A DNA stretch of 64,000 bases from the NCBI RefSeq assembly GCF_000294775.2, contig NZ_CP015506.1, positions 4,935,501-4,999,500 on the forward strand, written 5' to 3'. The stretch is from Cytobacillus oceanisediminis 2691 (GTDB taxonomy: Bacteria; Bacillota; Bacilli; Bacillales; Cytobacillaceae). How positions within the stretch are numbered: position 1 is the stretch's first letter; every line of letters begins with the position of its first letter. The notes under the pieces are model-generated. The model was not told the DNA's origin and did not search any database. It was given only the letters and a program-made list of their open reading frames with translations. Both the position numbers and the translations under genes were made by a program. Shown in pieces: positions 32,707 to 42,032 of the stretch.

Positions 32707-34932
32707 CTAATTTAATTTTTTTACTCCACTAGAGTGAACATATCCGATCTTTCCATCTTTTTCAGAAATGATTTTATACCATACAGTACTTCCGCTTACA
32801 GATTGGCCCGTTACTTGGCCTAAAACAACTACTGGTATATTTGCCTTAGGGTATTTGTATAAAACAGTAGAACCTGAAGTTGTTGCTGCATTCCTAACAT
32901 TAAAGGCTTCTGTAGTTACATATAAATTTTCTTTATTGTAATCCGCGCCACCCAGGAATTTGTCAATTTTATACATATGACCTGCCACTCTTGATCCCCA
33001 ATTTGGGTCAGAGGCATACCAAGTGTTAACTCCAATCCCTTTATGGCCGGCAACCCCGCCATTATATTTCCATGAAGCAGGGTTTGTATAGCCTCTTGAC
33101 ATATATTCATCAGCGAATGCAATTACACTTGCTGTGAAACTGCTAAAACCTTCTGCTGCACTTTCAGGGTTTGAATCATATGCTTTAATACCATATAGAT
33201 TCTTTTTCGCAGTAGCTATATCACTTACACCCCAGGCACTTTCATGGATAGCAGCTGCTAGAATGAACAATGCATTTATATTATAATCATTTTGCGCCTT
33301 AATCATGGAATCAATCAGGGCCTTGTCTCTTAGCGGACTCTGTCTGTTATACCGTTTTTCCCAAGCTTCGATATCGGTGTTATTATTTATAAATCTTAAG
33401 AGCTGGTCAGCCGTATAAGATGTTTTGCTCCTAATGGGAAGGTGTTGGAAGTATTGCTTATGAGTACCGACCGCCTGCCCATTTGAAAGATAAAACAGAT
33501 AGCCATCCCAGCTGTAATAATTAATACCTGAGCTCATAAAACCAGGTGATTTACCAATTACTGTATTGACTCCCCTTACATTATGAATCAAATTTCCATT
33601 GCTAACATAATAATAGCTTCTATTTTTAACTGCATTCCATGGAAGCATGGAAACTTCTGATTGGAGTACATATCCATCAATATCTGCTACCCGCACTTTA
33701 ACTCTGCGGTCATCAGCTGAGATATATTTCATTTCTGTTTGAGGAGCTACATATGTGATTTTACCCCCAGCAGAATTATAAACCTCTACTACCGAATTTC
33801 CAAGTGATGGAGACGCATAAACCATTCCACTTTGCATTTTGACTACTTGATCTCCAAAAACAGCAACTTCACTGTTATTTTTTAGAGGGACTGCATCCAT
33901 ACTGCTATAGTTTGTACTGCTTATATTCAATGAACCGTCATTATTTACAACTGCTTTTCTATAACTTATTAAAGATGTAACAGTTTTATCTGGCACTGAA
34001 GCAGGCCCGCCCAGGATGGTAAGATTGAACATTGATTTCTCAAAGATAACATTTTGGATAACAGGAACCGAGCGATCCGGGTGCGCAAGCAGAATAGGAG
34101 CTTTATTCTTAGCAGCAAGGACTGAACCCGTAAGGGCATCAGCAAATGTAAAACCAGTTGCTATGTATGCCTTATTTGTAGAATAATATCTTTTCGCAAT
34201 GTTAGCGGCCACCTCAAATCTGTCTTTTCCCCCGATCCGAAGAGGATTTTTTCCCTTGCTTTGCAGTTCTTTATATACTGAATCACCGACGCTTCCAGGC
34301 CCCCCAATAATCACTGCTTGTTTTACAGTATCATTGTAAATTGCTGGTTTAATAATTTCAGGGATCTCAGTTAATCTAGAAAGTAAAATTGGGTAGCCTT
34401 CTTCAGCAGCATAAGGAGCAATTGCCAACGCATCCGGGAAGTTTAGGCCATATGCAACGATAACTTTATCGGAGCTGGTAAATTCTTTTGAAATGTTCCT
34501 GGATACCTCAAAGCGGTCACTTCCACCATATCTTTTTATCGTGGTGATTCCCGCATTTTTCAAGTCTGTCTCCACCGCTTTAGAAACGCTTCCTGTTCCT
34601 CCAATAATGATTGCTTTAACAGCCTTCAGCCTTTTAATTTCATCTCTAGTCGCAGAAGTTAATCGATCCTGATGGGTTAAAAGGATAGGAGCATTATTCT
34701 TATATGCAAGTGGCGTTGCCGTTAATGCATCAGCAAAAGCGGCATAATTTGTAATAACAACTGTATTCGAAGTGGACCATTCACTCTTTGAAACATTCAC
34801 AGCAACTTCGAAACGGTCACTTCCGCCAAGTCTTTCAATAGTGGTTGCTGCTGAAGCATTCTCAGCACTACTGAAATTAAATAAAGCAATAACTAAAATA
34901 ATGCTGCAAATACTATATAATAACTTTTTCAC
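32707..34932 (-). CDS. CWB2-anchored endo-beta-N-acetylglucosaminidase with SH3 domain
   Basis: A 741-residue secreted autolysin. Signal peptide 1-28; three CWB2 repeats at about 33-325; an unassigned linker with an SH3-like fold at about 335-500. The glucosaminidase domain at about 515-655 contains FILAAAIHESAWGVSDIATA followed by KKNLYGIKAYDSNP, the conserved catalytic Glu region of the LytD/GH73-type family. A C-terminal bacterial SH3 domain follows (TTEAFNVRNAATTSGSTVLY). It cuts the GlcNAc-MurNAc backbone. The start is GTG (AAAGTGAAAAAG context) with GGAGGAT upstream. The order, with CWB2 at the N-terminus, is the same as in its three neighbours. Confidence 0.92.
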   Translation of the reverse strand: MKKLLYSICSIILVIALFNFSSAENASAATTIERLGGSDRFEVAVNVSKSEWSTSNTVVITNYAAFADALTATPLAYKNNAPILLTHQDRLTSATRDEIKRLKAVKAIIIGGTGSVSKAVETDLKNAGITTIKRYGGSDRFEVSRNISKEFTSSDKVIVAYGLNFPDALAIAPYAAEEGYPILLSRLTEIPEIIKPAIYNDTVKQAVIIGGPGSVGDSVYKELQSKGKNPLRIGGKDRFEVAANIAKRYYSTNKAYIATGFTFADALTGSVLAAKNKAPILLAHPDRSVPVIQNVIFEKSMFNLTILGGPASVPDKTVTSLISYRKAVVNNDGSLNISSTNYSSMDAVPLKNNSEVAVFGDQVVKMQSGMVYASPSLGNSVVEVYNSAGGKITYVAPQTEMKYISADDRRVKVRVADIDGYVLQSEVSMLPWNAVKNRSYYYVSNGNLIHNVRGVNTVIGKSPGFMSSGINYYSWDGYLFYLSNGQAVGTHKQYFQHLPIRSKTSYTADQLLRFINNNTDIEAWEKRYNRQSPLRDKALIDSMIKAQNDYNINALFILAAAIHESAWGVSDIATAKKNLYGIKAYDSNPESAAEGFSSFTASVIAFADEYMSRGYTNPASWKYNGGVAGHKGIGVNTWYASDPNWGSRVAGHMYKIDKFLGGADYNKENLYVTTEAFNVRNAATTSGSTVLYKYPKANIPVVVLGQVTGQSVSGSTVWYKIISEKDGKIGYVHSSGVKKLN

Positions 34933-35138
34933 TTTTTATCCTCCAAATTTTTATTCCTTATAGGAGTAAGTAGGCAGTAAGTGTAAATATTTGACTATAT
35001 AGGAACTTAAATATAAATTATCATCCTCCTTATTACTATTTTGTTACGATACTCTAAATCTATCAAAATGTGTAAAAGGAGTAAATGGTTTAATGCAATA
35101 TTTGTCATTTAATCGTCATTTTTGTCTTATTTAAGTCG

Positions 35139-35178
35139 AAAAGGGGTCATTTCATATAAAAATGAAATGACCCCTTTT
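35139..35178 (-). terminator. Terminator after the second CWB2 amidase
   Basis: A perfect 17-bp stem (35139-35155 and 35162-35178, arms AAAAGGGGTCATTTCAT and its complement) has a six-base loop. The pyrimidine-rich TTTT tail on the minus strand is short, but the stem is very strong. Confidence 0.88.
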
Positions 35179-35182
35179 CTCT

Positions 35183-36892
35183 TTATTTCAAAAACTCTTT
35201 TATAGTATCCGCCATCGCCTCAGCTCTTTTTTCCTGTACAACACTATCAGCTAGAAGCTTAACTTCATTCGGATTTGAAATAAACCCTAGTTCAACCAAA
35301 ACGGATGGCATAGCAGTCCATCTTGTTACAAATAAATTATGATCTTTAACACCAGTTGATGAATAGATTTTACTAATTTCTATTCCGGGATATACCAGGG
35401 ATGCAGCAAGGTCCTCCGCAAATGATTTGCTTTTTACTGCTGCAGCTGAAGGGGTTGGGTCATAAGCGATGTTTGGCCCATTATAGCTTAGTTCCTTTGT
35501 TGATGATCCGTTTTTCACCAAAAACACTTTCCGGCTGGTATCCTCTCTTATAAATGGATATCTTTTTCCGCCTGATAAAACATATACATCTTTTACTTCA
35601 ATAGCAGGTCGATAGGTACTATAATGAAGACTTAAACCCTTTGGCTGAGTAGAGAGATTAGAATCATGATGAATGCTAATAAATAAATCCGCCTTTGCAT
35701 TATTAGCTATCTTGGCTCTAGAAGCTAAATCCACATAAACATCTCTATTAGGGTCTCGTGTGTAGACTACCTTTGCCCCCATATCTTTAAGATACCTTGA
35801 AACTTTCAAAGTAAATGAGTTATTCAAGTCAACTTCCCTTTTTCCATTTTTCACTGCACCAGGGTCTTTACCGCCATGACCAGGGTCCAAAACAATTACT
35901 TTTCCCTCTAATGGATTTTTTATAGGTTCAAGGGCTTGTCCAGTCAATATTAGGAATCTATCATTTGGAACTGACGCCGGGCCACCCAAAATTGTAAAAT
36001 CTTTAATATTCTTATTTGAAATTACTTCCTTAACAGATGATGGAGTATATGCAGGACTAGCTAAAAGCATTGGAGAATTTTCCTTTGCCGCCAGAACAGA
36101 ACCAGTAAGTGCATCTGCAAATGTCATCCCTGTAGCTATAAAGGCTTTACCTGCATTTGGATTTAACTGTCTTAAAATATTTGCAGATACTTCATATCTA
36201 TCTTTTCCGGCAAGTCTTTTAACATTAGGCAGTAACTCTGACACTTTTGGCCCGACACTAGCCTCTCCACCTGAGATAATAGTTGATGATATATTTAATT
36301 CCTTAATAACATTCTTCATTATGGGATGCAGTTCAGTATTTTTCGTCAAAAGGATCGGATATCCTTTTTTGGCTGCATAAGGAGCAATGGAAAGAGCATC
36401 CGGGAAATTAAGTCCGTTTGCGATAACAGCAGTATCAGCTTCACCTAATCTTGTCGCTATTTTATAGGTTACCTCAAAACGGTCTTTACCACCAATTCTT
36501 TCTATATTGGTAATTCCCAACACCCTTAGTTCTTTAACAACGTCATTCGAAATACTCCCAGCACCGCCAATTAGAATGACCTTGTCGGCCCCAAGTCTAA
36601 TAATCTCATTTCTTGTTAGACTATTTAATTTATTTGAAGCTGTCAGCAATATAGGTGAATCTTCCTTATATGCCAGCGGTGATGCTGCCAAAGCATCTGC
36701 AAAAGCTTCATAGTTTGCCAAGAAGATAGTTTTTGTCCCATTTGGCCACCCTGTTTGAGAGACATTTACGGCCACCTCAAAGCGGTCTTTACCTCCTAAC
36801 CTTTTTGTATTAACTTCAGCTGACGCACTTAAAGTGTTAAAAGATAAAATTAAGATGAATACAAAGGTAATAACTGATACATACTTCTTCAT
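35183..36892 (-). CDS. CWB2-anchored N-acetylmuramoyl-L-alanine amidase (LytC-like) 2
   Basis: A 569-residue secreted autolysin. Signal peptide 1-25; three CWB2 repeats at about 30-312; Amidase_3 from about 330 with VLDPGHGGKDPGAV, KREVDLN (Glu), FISIHHDSN and VLVELGFISNPNE. Compared with the amidase at 29120, the domain carries an insertion of about 60 residues between the second His motif and the C-terminal Glu motif (around YRPAIEVKDVYVLSGGKRYP). The insertion holds a second hydrophilic patch of unknown role. The CWB2 segment is closely similar to its neighbours, which suggests local duplication. Confidence 0.93.
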   Translation of the reverse strand: MKKYVSVITFVFILILSFNTLSASAEVNTKRLGGKDRFEVAVNVSQTGWPNGTKTIFLANYEAFADALAASPLAYKEDSPILLTASNKLNSLTRNEIIRLGADKVILIGGAGSISNDVVKELRVLGITNIERIGGKDRFEVTYKIATRLGEADTAVIANGLNFPDALSIAPYAAKKGYPILLTKNTELHPIMKNVIKELNISSTIISGGEASVGPKVSELLPNVKRLAGKDRYEVSANILRQLNPNAGKAFIATGMTFADALTGSVLAAKENSPMLLASPAYTPSSVKEVISNKNIKDFTILGGPASVPNDRFLILTGQALEPIKNPLEGKVIVLDPGHGGKDPGAVKNGKREVDLNNSFTLKVSRYLKDMGAKVVYTRDPNRDVYVDLASRAKIANNAKADLFISIHHDSNLSTQPKGLSLHYSTYRPAIEVKDVYVLSGGKRYPFIREDTSRKVFLVKNGSSTKELSYNGPNIAYDPTPSAAAVKSKSFAEDLAASLVYPGIEISKIYSSTGVKDHNLFVTRWTAMPSVLVELGFISNPNEVKLLADSVVQEKRAEAMADTIKEFLK

Positions 36893-36942
36893 AATATTCT
36901 CCCTGTTATGTATTTTAGTTCTAAAGAATCATTTATTTGCCA

Positions 36943-36951
36943 ATTATAGCA
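36943..36951 (-). promoter_or_regulatory. Probable extended -10 promoter of the second amidase gene
   Basis: The minus strand reads TGCTATAAT (36951-36943), an extended sigma-A -10 about 50 bases before the ATG at 36892. No well-spaced -35 is found, which an extended -10 can tolerate. Confidence 0.5.
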
Positions 36952-36983
36952 TAATACCACACTTCGGTTGACAAATTTCCAGA

Positions 36984-37019
36984 AAAAAAGCGTTACCCAC
37001 ACATCTGGGCAACGCTTTT
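36984..37019 (-). terminator. Terminator after galE
   Basis: The arms AAAAGCGTTACCCA / TGGGCAACGCTTTT (36986-36999 and 37006-37019, one mismatch) are followed by a T-run on the minus strand, directly after the galE stop. Confidence 0.88.
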
Positions 37020-37022
37020 AAA

Positions 37023-37940
37023 TTAATTTTGCATACTCTTTAATGTGTTTTCAAGTCCGGTTCGCAGGTCTACCTGAGGCTGCCAATCCAACACATCAAT
37101 TGTTTCTTTATTTGATAAAATACTATGTTTAATGTCGCCCTTCCTTTCAGGACCGAAGTTAGGTTCAACTTTATAAGATGATAATTCTGACATAATGGAA
37201 TAAAGTTCATTTATACTCACTTTTTCTTGTCTAGACACATTCAAGATTTGGTTATCCCCATACTTTAATGCCTGGACATTCGCCTGGGCAACATCTGTAA
37301 CATATACGAAGTCTCTTGTCTGGGTTCCATCTCCGTCAATAGTAAGCATTTCTTTATTTGAGATTTTATCAGAAAAAATTGCTACTACCCCGCCTTCGCC
37401 CTTGGCATCCTGTCTTGGACCGTAAACATTGGCATATCTTAAAATCGTGTATTTTAAGCCATGCAGTTTTTCAGACATTCTAAGATACCGTTCAACCGAA
37501 TACTTTGAAACACCGTATGGCGCCAGAGGTTCTATGCTATGTTTTATATCAACAGGCAAATAATTGGGGGTTCCATATACAGCAGCACTGGATGCAAATA
37601 TGACCTTTTGAGTGTTATACTTCACAGCATTTTCAATTACATTTAGGGAGCCACGAATATTAATTTCTTCATCCTCTTTCATGTCCAGCACAGATTCTGA
37701 AACGCTTACCTGTGCAGCCTGATGAATAATATATTGAGGTTTATGTTTTTTAAATATATCACTAAGCTTATCATCTAATATAGAGACTTCATAAAATGTT
37801 ACCTTGTTTAAATCAATATTATTTACATTTCCAGTTCTAAGATTATCTACGACAACTACTTCATATCCCTGTTCAATCAGCAAATCAACTATATGAGATC
37901 CGATAAAACCGCAGCCGCCTGTCACTAAGACTTTTTCCAT
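37023..37940 (-). CDS. galE: NAD-dependent epimerase, GalE type (UDP-glucose/GlcNAc 4-epimerase)
   Basis: A 305-residue short-chain dehydrogenase/reductase. The NAD motif is VTGGCGFIGSHIVDLL, then VVDNLRTGN, FASSAAVYGTP and the catalytic Tyr-Lys in YGVSKYSVERYL. Motifs RYANVYGPRQ and VYVTDVAQANVQAL fit the group that makes UDP-galactose or UDP-GalNAc for surface polymers. It is a single-gene unit with its own terminator. It probably supplies a precursor to locus A or B; the substrate cannot be told from sequence. Confidence 0.88.
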   Translation of the reverse strand: MEKVLVTGGCGFIGSHIVDLLIEQGYEVVVVDNLRTGNVNNIDLNKVTFYEVSILDDKLSDIFKKHKPQYIIHQAAQVSVSESVLDMKEDEEINIRGSLNVIENAVKYNTQKVIFASSAAVYGTPNYLPVDIKHSIEPLAPYGVSKYSVERYLRMSEKLHGLKYTILRYANVYGPRQDAKGEGGVVAIFSDKISNKEMLTIDGDGTQTRDFVYVTDVAQANVQALKYGDNQILNVSRQEKVSINELYSIMSELSSYKVEPNFGPERKGDIKHSILSNKETIDVLDWQPQVDLRTGLENTLKSMQN

Positions 37941-38036
37941 TTATTCCACCTTCTTATTCTCTGTCCATACACACATTATATAGAATTGTCATTTCAATTG
38001 CCAATCGACAGCCCTTAATGTTAGTATCTCTATTTT

Positions 38037-38444
38037 TTATTGAGACTTCACGTTTCTGCCTTTCAAAAACTTTCGTACGCCTTTTCCAATACCTTTCAGT
38101 ACTAAAAAACCTGCAAAAAACAATAGGAATCCCCACAAACTAACAACTGCGTCATCGAACTCCATTTTCCCTCTTCCGGTAATTTTTTGCTGAATTTCTA
38201 TAGCAAAAACTAAAATGACCATGAGGGTAAAAGTGTATATAAATGAAATTGAAGTAACACTATATTTAGCCAGCATTCTAAAAATAAAATGTACGAATAA
38301 AAAGGAGCATAAACCAACAATTCCAAAGACCCACAAATGTAAATCTTTATCTGTCAATTCCAAGCCTACAGTCTTAGTTGAACTTCCAATTAAATCGTGC
38401 AAAGCATTAACCACTTCTGTTAATAACAATATAAATTCCTTCAA
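38037..38444 (-). CDS. Small membrane protein of unknown function
   Basis: About 135 residues. The TTG at 38444 is chosen because AGAGGG lies about six bases before it; a TTG six codons upstream lacks a ribosome binding site. Three hydrophobic segments are seen (about 38-60, 67-90 and 105-120), and the C-terminus is basic (GKGVRKFLKGRNVKSQ). I do not recognise the family. It lies between galE and the second LCP gene, which points the other way, so it may take part in the same surface functions. Confidence 0.6.
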   Translation of the reverse strand: MKEFILLLTEVVNALHDLIGSSTKTVGLELTDKDLHLWVFGIVGLCSFLFVHFIFRMLAKYSVTSISFIYTFTLMVILVFAIEIQQKITGRGKMEFDDAVVSLWGFLLFFAGFLVLKGIGKGVRKFLKGRNVKSQ

Positions 38445-38599
38445 AGTATTCCCTCTTTGCAATTAAGATAATTACATTATAAGATGTATTGCTCACTATT
38501 TGTCGAAAATAGGTATTTATTTTAATAAATTCAATTCTTTTTTTTACAAATTTTTGATATTCTATTAGTATTGTTTAAATAGCTTAGGAGGCTGCACAG

Positions 38600-39538
38600 A
38601 TGGGGTCAAGAATAGAAAAAGGAACAAATAAAAAAAAGAAAAAATGGGTTAAAATCCTTATTGCTGCGTTTGGTATTTTGTTTATTGCACTGGGTGCATA
38701 TGTTTTTTCAGTATATAACTCACTAACAGACGCAGTTGAAACGATGCATGAACCTATCGAAAGAGAAAAATCGGAGAAAAGACAAGAAAACATATCACTA
38801 AAAGAGGCTCAACCATTTTCCGTACTATTACTGGGCGTTGATCAGCGGAAGGGAGACACAGGCCGTTCCGACACTATGATTGTTATGACTGTCAATGCTG
38901 AGAAAAATTCAGTTAAAATGCTTAGCATTCCCCGTGATACAAGAACAGAGATTATAGGTAGAGGAACAGAAGATAAAATAAACCACGCTTATGCTTTTGG
39001 TGGCGTGAAGATGTCAATGGATACAGTCGAAAACTTTCTGGATATTCCAATAGACTACTATTTACAAGTAAACATGGAAGGCTTTAAGGATATCGTTGAC
39101 TCAGTCGGTGGAGTTACAGTACAAAACAACTTTAGTTTCTCTCAAGATGGAAATAACTTTCCAAAAGGAGAAATTACTTTAAGCGGAAGTGAAGCTTTGG
39201 CCTACTCTAGAATGAGAAAAGAGGACCCAAATGGCGATTTCGGCCGTCAAGATCGACAGAAACAAATTATCAAGGGTGTAATTAAAGAAGGCGCAAGTTT
39301 AAATTCTCTAACGAACTATAGCAATATTTTCGGTGCATTAGGTAATAATGTAAAAACAAACCTCACATTTGATGAAATGGTTACCGTACAAAGTAAATAT
39401 AGAAGCGCAAGCAAAAATATAGAGCAATTAAAGCTTGAAGGCAGCGGCACAAAAATTGGAGGTATTTATTATTATAGTGTACCGAATGAAGAAGAAATAC
39501 GTATTCAAAATGAACTTAAAGAGCATTTAGGGTTATAA
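38600..39538 (+). CDS. LCP (LytR-CpsA-Psr) wall-polymer ligase 2
   Basis: A 312-residue protein with a basic cytoplasmic start, one transmembrane helix (about 14-34) and an LCP domain: PFSVLLLGVDQR, GRSDTMIVMTVNA, SIPRDTRTEIIG, DKINHAYAFGG and SRMRKEDPNGDFGRQDRQKQ. The Arg and Asp residues that bind the polyprenyl pyrophosphate in the family are kept. The start has TAGGAGG nine bases upstream. It lies between galE and ugd, transcribed towards locus B, and is probably the ligase for one of the two polymers. It is closely similar to the copy at 56108. Confidence 0.93.
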   Translation: MGSRIEKGTNKKKKKWVKILIAAFGILFIALGAYVFSVYNSLTDAVETMHEPIEREKSEKRQENISLKEAQPFSVLLLGVDQRKGDTGRSDTMIVMTVNAEKNSVKMLSIPRDTRTEIIGRGTEDKINHAYAFGGVKMSMDTVENFLDIPIDYYLQVNMEGFKDIVDSVGGVTVQNNFSFSQDGNNFPKGEITLSGSEALAYSRMRKEDPNGDFGRQDRQKQIIKGVIKEGASLNSLTNYSNIFGALGNNVKTNLTFDEMVTVQSKYRSASKNIEQLKLEGSGTKIGGIYYYSVPNEEEIRIQNELKEHLGL

Positions 39539-39565
39539 GAAATAGATTAATTGTTAAATCTAAAA

Positions 39566-39602
39566 CAGCAGGCTCACTAGTCCCGGGTCTGCTATTTTTA
39601 TT
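39566..39602 (+). terminator. Terminator after LCP 2
   Basis: The arms AGCAGGC and GTCTGCT surround a GC-rich loop region and are followed by ATTTTTATTTC on the plus strand. The stem is imperfect. Confidence 0.65.
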
Positions 39603-39616
39603 TCTTTCATAAATGG

Positions 39617-39654
39617 AAAAAGGCCACTTCTTAGAAGAAGGGCCGAAATTACTG
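39617..39654 (-). terminator. Terminator at the end of locus B
   Basis: On the minus strand GGCCCTTCTTCTAAGAAGTGGCC forms an interrupted hairpin followed by TTTTTCC, just after the ugd stop. Confidence 0.75.
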
Positions 39655-39664
39655 TAATTATAAA

Positions 39665-41002
39665 TTAATTTAATACATAAGCCTTACTATTTAAAATAGA
39701 TGCCCTGCCAATAGAATGGTATTCTATATCTGAACTTCTCACTTGCTCTAGATCATATACATTCCTGCCGTCAAAAACAACAGGATTTTTCATTAACTGA
39801 GAGTAGTTTGATGGTTTAAGTTCCACGATTTCTTCCCAATCCGTCATGATGAATGCAATATCAGCATCAGCTAAAGCTTCATTAAGGCTATCTGCATATT
39901 GCACACTAGAGTTTAAAATATTCTTTGCATTATCAGCGGCAATTGGGTCATAGGCAATAACTGCTGCTCCAGCCTTCACCAACAGGTCTGATACTATTAT
40001 AGATGGCGCTTCACGCATATCATCTGTATTAGGCTTGAAAGCCAATCCTAATAATGCGACTCTTTTGCCACCCAAGTTCCCGAATCGTTGAATCGCTTTA
40101 CTAACTAAAAGCTGCTGCTGGTTATTATTCACATTAATCACTGACTGCAGAAGTTCAAAGTCGTGGTTAACATTTTGAGCTATTTGAACTAATGCATGTG
40201 TATCTTTAGGAAAGCAAGAGCCTCCATAGCCAATCCCCGCATTAAGAAACTGGCTTCCAATCCTGCTATCCTGCCCCATTCCTCTAGCTACATCAATAAC
40301 ATCCGCTCCAACCTTTTCGCAAATATTAGCGATTTCATTAATAAAGCTGATTTTTGTTGCCAGAAAGGCATTTGAGGCATACTTAATCATTTCTGCACTG
40401 CGCACATCCGTTTTAAATACCGGAATGCCAAAAGGTTTATTTACTTCCTCAATTAAATTTGCTGCCTGCTCACTATCTGCACCTATAACAATCCGGTCAC
40501 CATTGAAAGTATCATATACCGCTGAACCTTCACGGAGAAACTCTGGATTTGAGACAATATTTATCTTAATATCTAGTTTTAGGTTATTATCAATTACTTG
40601 CTTTATATAATGATTGGTACCTACTGGAACCGTACTTTTCGTTACAACAACAAGATCCTTTTGGGCATGCTCAGCAATACTGTTTGCTACAGCGTCTACA
40701 TAGATTAGATCTGCTGAGCCATCTGCTTTTTGAGGTGTGCCAACAGCGATATAAACAGCATCTGCATCCTGAAATCCTTCTTTATAATCTGTTGTAAAGA
40801 AGAGCCTATTTTCATGTATGTTTTTTTGCATTAACTCTTCTAAGCCAGGTTCATAAATAGGTGATTTACCTGCGCGCATATTTGCAACTTTTTTCTCATC
40901 TATATCAATACACGTTACGTAGTGGCCTATTTCTGATAAAGCAACACCAGTCACTAAGCCAACGTAGCCCGTTCCAACTACTGCAATTTTCATTTTATTC
41001 AA
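39665..41002 (-). CDS. ugd: UDP-glucose 6-dehydrogenase (TuaD type)
   Basis: A 445-residue nucleotide-sugar dehydrogenase. NAD motif IAVVGTGYVGLVTGVALSE; STVPVGTN; catalytic Cys in GIGYGGSCFPKDTHAL; C-terminal KRVALLGLAFKPNTDDMREAPS. The FPKD form marks it as the UDP-glucose type, making UDP-glucuronate. It stands two genes before the UDP-glucuronate epimerase-like gene and next to galU, which makes its substrate. The set galU-ugd is that used in B. subtilis for teichuronic acid. Confidence 0.95.
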   Translation of the reverse strand: MNKMKIAVVGTGYVGLVTGVALSEIGHYVTCIDIDEKKVANMRAGKSPIYEPGLEELMQKNIHENRLFFTTDYKEGFQDADAVYIAVGTPQKADGSADLIYVDAVANSIAEHAQKDLVVVTKSTVPVGTNHYIKQVIDNNLKLDIKINIVSNPEFLREGSAVYDTFNGDRIVIGADSEQAANLIEEVNKPFGIPVFKTDVRSAEMIKYASNAFLATKISFINEIANICEKVGADVIDVARGMGQDSRIGSQFLNAGIGYGGSCFPKDTHALVQIAQNVNHDFELLQSVINVNNNQQQLLVSKAIQRFGNLGGKRVALLGLAFKPNTDDMREAPSIIVSDLLVKAGAAVIAYDPIAADNAKNILNSSVQYADSLNEALADADIAFIMTDWEEIVELKPSNYSQLMKNPVVFDGRNVYDLEQVRSSDIEYHSIGRASILNSKAYVLN

Positions 41003-41024
41003 TCCTTTATTTAACTTATCGATG

Positions 41025-41912
41025 TTATTGATTAATCAGCTCTTTCTCCAAAACCTTTTTAAGATAGTCGACTACATCATGACGGAGATCATCTCTATTT
41101 AACGCAAAATCTACAGTTGCTTTGATAAATCCAAACTTATCACCCACATCATAGCGTATACCTTCAAAATCATATGCTAATACTGCTTGGTTCTCATTTA
41201 GAATATTAATAGCATCTGTTAACTGAATCTCTCCGCCAGCTCCAGGAGGTAGCGAAGCAAGAATATCAAATATTTCAGGACGTAAGATATATCTTCCCAT
41301 AATCGCAAAATTTGAAGGTGCTTCTTCTCGTTTTGGCTTTTCCACTAAAGTGTCAATAGGAATAATAGATTCATCAAGCTCAAAACCTTTTGGTGCAATA
41401 ATTCCGTATTTTGATACATCTTCCTGATCAACCTGCTGCACACCTACCACAGATGAGTGATAACGATCATAAACCTCAATAAGTTGTTTCAAGCAAGGCT
41501 TTTTAGCTTGAACAATATCATCACCGAGGAGAACTGCGAATGGCTCATTCCCAATAAACCGGCTTGCACAATAAATGGCATGCCCCAGCCCCTTAGGTTC
41601 CTTTTGCCGGATATAGTGGATATTAACCATGTTAGAGATTGTCTGCACTTCCTCCAGCTGTACCCACTTTTCCTTCTTTGCAAGGGTTTCTTCCAACTCA
41701 TATGATTTATCGAAATGGTCTTCTATTGCCCTTTTTCCACGTCCGCTTACAATAATAATATCTTCAATTCCAGCTTCAACCGCTTCTTCTACAATATATT
41801 GGATCGTTGGTTTATCTACAATCGGAAGCATTTCCTTTGGCTGAGCTTTTGTGGCTGGCAAAAAACGAGTCCCAAGACCTGCAGCGGGAATAATTGCCTT
41901 TCTTACTTTCAT
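41025..41912 (-). CDS. galU: UTP-glucose-1-phosphate uridylyltransferase (GalU/GtaB)
   Basis: A 295-residue nucleotidyltransferase. The nucleotide-binding start is [21 protein letters not shown] followed by [19 protein letters not shown]; the [15 protein letters not shown] and [20 protein letters not shown] motifs are typical. It makes UDP-glucose from glucose-1-phosphate and UTP. It is 22 bases from ugd in the same transcript. It may be the only GtaB of the cell or a locus-specific copy; this cannot be decided here. Confidence 0.95.
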   Translation of the reverse strand: MKVRKAIIPAAGLGTRFLPATKAQPKEMLPIVDKPTIQYIVEEAVEAGIEDIIIVSGRGKRAIEDHFDKSYELEETLAKKEKWVQLEEVQTISNMVNIHYIRQKEPKGLGHAIYCASRFIGNEPFAVLLGDDIVQAKKPCLKQLIEVYDRYHSSVVGVQQVDQEDVSKYGIIAPKGFELDESIIPIDTLVEKPKREEAPSNFAIMGRYILRPEIFDILASLPPGAGGEIQLTDAINILNENQAVLAYDFEGIRYDVGDKFGFIKATVDFALNRDDLRHDVVDYLKKVLEKELINQ

Positions 41913-42032
41913 CTACGTGGTTCCTCCCAAACTATAAAATTCATGACTTATATACTATAATAATATGATATTCAGACAAAAAATTACAAAATCACATATC
42001 AATTATAGTAGAGTTTACAATAAAAGTCACTG

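Noticed and set aside
32916-33122. Antisense and alternative-frame ORFs inside the CWB2 and flagellar genes
   Set aside because: They overlap clear long genes, have no ribosome binding sites, and their products lack any recognisable features.
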